A stretch of DNA of 64,000 nucleotides from Escarpia spicata (lineage: Eukaryota > Annelida > Polychaeta > Sabellida > Siboglinidae): contig OZ023210.1 in NCBI GenBank assembly GCA_963995525.1, positions 61,951,826 to 62,015,825 on the forward strand, in the 5' to 3' direction. Shown one piece after another: positions 62,175 through 64,000 of this stretch; within the stretch, counting starts at the first letter, position 1, and the number at the start of each line of letters is the position of its first letter. The position numbers and the translations under genes are program-made. Below the pieces are notes generated by a model. That model made no database searches, was not told the DNA's origin, and saw nothing but the letters and a program-made list of their open reading frames with translations.

Positions 62175-64000
62175 GTGAGGATCCTCGCGTCAGTCCCACT
62201 GACGGCATCGTTTCATCAATCACTTCTGCGCCGCTGCACGTTCGTTTTTCTTTTTTTCTCCCACTAACCTGTTGCCTTGTCCATGACCATGTTTGAACAC
62301 AGCTAGCTTTACACTGTGGCTTGGAATGTGGTTAGCGTTTCTGGTTAATTTGCTGTACTCAGTCATTGCACTGACACTGCCACTGCACTGCCACTGGTAC
62401 TAACTCGATCTATTACATTTAAAATTGTCTCCTGACTGAATCATCGAGGCTGGCCTGGACCCGCCCCTGACTGACTCGATTTAGCCCTTCACAAATGTAG
62501 TTTATTTAGCAATAAATTATGTTCTAATGTGAAATTTGTGGACTTGTTAGTTAACATGTGCTACGTAATAAGTCTACTTTAACTGTTAATAACATCTTTG
62601 AGTTTGAAAGAATTTGACTTGAATTATTAATTCATGAGAGTAACTTCTGAAAGTGATACAGGACTCTCCTTGCAGGCCTCCCAGTCCTAAAGTAAAAATA
62701 AACAAACATTACCGTTAATGTAGTTATAAATTTATTTTAAAAACAGACATTACGTACCGTTAATGTACAGTTAATTTTTTTCTGTAATTTGTTTAATGTA
62801 TCCAATGCGTTTTATTTAATATTTATTTGTGTTGCACCTATGTAATAGTCTTAATAATTTTGGCTGAATTTGTACTGGACCTGGTCAAAAGTAATTTTCC
62901 AAAGACTTCACCACATATTTTCTGACTGCCAAGGCTTCAGTAATGGTGAACATAATAGATTGGCCTAAATTAGTTTCAAAATTGTATTTATTAATATTCA
63001 TAACATCTCAGCTGGTTAAAAATAAAATTTAAAAACGTGGTTCTTTAACGAGTGATCTTTCACCTCTTGATATTTTGAAAAATACAAAAAAATATTTCTT
63101 ACATAATTTGAGAACATTTTTGTTCCTTGGAAGAAGTTTGTGAATGTAATGGTGTTTTTTTTTAAATTGTTATTCATGTTATTCATTATAGTTTTTAAAG
63201 CAGATTGAGATGCGGGATGTCTTCACCATTACAGGTACATCTCAATCTGCTAGAACTCTTGGCTTCCTTAAATGTACTCTTCCACATATAAGGTTAAAGG
63301 CTAAGCAAAATGAAATTAAAATTTTTTCTGAAACTTTGCTTACCTAAACCTAATGCTCTTGTCAAGTAATGTGCCAAATATGAAGTCTGTTCATTGCGAA
63401 CTGCTGCCACTAAGCCCGATCAAATATGGTCATTTGCGTGTCGCAAGAAAACCAGCTCATCAGTCACCACAGACAAGGCTGCAGAGCACACCCTATTCTT
63501 TGACATGGTAAATGGCGGTGTGCCCAGTTGTTTCAGGTTGTACATGAAATTGCAACCACAAAATTTCATTTTTTTATATCACTGTAATTTGTAAAGATAA
63601 TAATCATACCTAAAACTTTGTCACTTGATGTGCAATTTACTTTTTAACATACCTTTTAGCATACTTTTGTTTATACCATCCAACCAATTCCATTTCGATT
63701 AGTATTCCATCCTTCCAATTCGTTTAGTCATATATATTTATATATATACGCCCTGTATATACAGACTCAGTTACAACTTAAATATTCACTGTACGCAAAG
63801 GCGCAGTTTTTCTTAAAGTTTTATGCAGTTTAAAAAAAAACCTGAAGACATTTTTCAGTACGATATCTGCTAAATCTCCAACAGTTATTCTGTCATATGC
63901 TAACAGACTGTTAAAACAGTTGTTTTCAGTGAGGTACTTAAGGAAAATAGACAGTCCAAATCTCGTGAAAGACACCCAGGTCAAAAACCGTGCATCCTAT
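62175..64000 (+). other. First intron of the KCTD-like gene (incomplete)
   Basis: AT-rich non-coding sequence. The next BTB exon, expected to resume around the DRDPTYF-type block of the family, is not seen. A 14-bp perfect inverted repeat (arms 63199-63212 and 63238-63251, AGCAGATTGAGATG) forms a small hairpin. Nothing else was recognised. Confidence 0.7.

Overview
This is animal (metazoan) nuclear DNA, probably from a marine invertebrate. The evidence is long introns with GT-AG junctions, a vertebrate-like exon layout, and a dense mix of LINE, DIRS, hAT, pogo-like, foldback and SINE elements. I cannot name the phylum; a lophotrochozoan or invertebrate deuterostome would fit. There is no bacterial gene, CRISPR array, rRNA gene or true tRNA gene.

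The window is organised around one host gene on the + strand, the catalytic A subunit of calcineurin (protein phosphatase 2B). Twelve coding exons lie between 3478 and 53927, all with canonical splice sites and matching phases, plus one probable 21-nt in-frame alternative microexon (49167-49187). They encode about 473 residues: the metallophosphatase core, the calcineurin-B-binding helix, the calmodulin-binding segment and the autoinhibitory segment. The short first coding exon was not found and is probably upstream. The 3' UTR runs from 53928 to a polyadenylation signal at 55781 or 56948. A second + strand gene begins at 61968: the first exon of a KCTD2/5/17-type BTB protein, which continues past the right edge.

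The first two introns (19.6 and 14.4 kb) are filled with mobile DNA. From 4.2 to 11.7 kb there is a stack of insertions: an old repeat (family X), holding another repeat (family R2), holding a 5'-truncated LINE (5173-11035), holding a TA-flanked pogo-like element (8939-10753). A hAT element with perfect 8-bp target duplications, a BED-finger remnant and a nested LINE tail is at 13532-15580. A decayed DIRS retrotransposon with gag-like, reverse transcriptase, RNase H and tyrosine recombinase segments, inverted terminal repeats and an internal complementary region is at 23629-27966.

Later introns hold two non-autonomous hAT elements with perfect 8-bp duplications (36733-37742, 49314-49906), a TTAA-flanked 656-bp foldback element (44847-45502), an 80-bp minisatellite next to a splice donor, a (TG)n tract next to a splice acceptor, and a hammerhead-like motif of Penelope type (47153-47206, minus). 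The intergenic region 57-61 kb holds three tandem arrays, a LINE fragment, a tRNA-derived SINE and AT-rich palindromes.

I saw no new multi-gene system. The points most worth following are the calcineurin microexon with a nearby RBFOX-type motif, the TG tract at a frame-shifting exon, and the nested and precisely bounded transposons.
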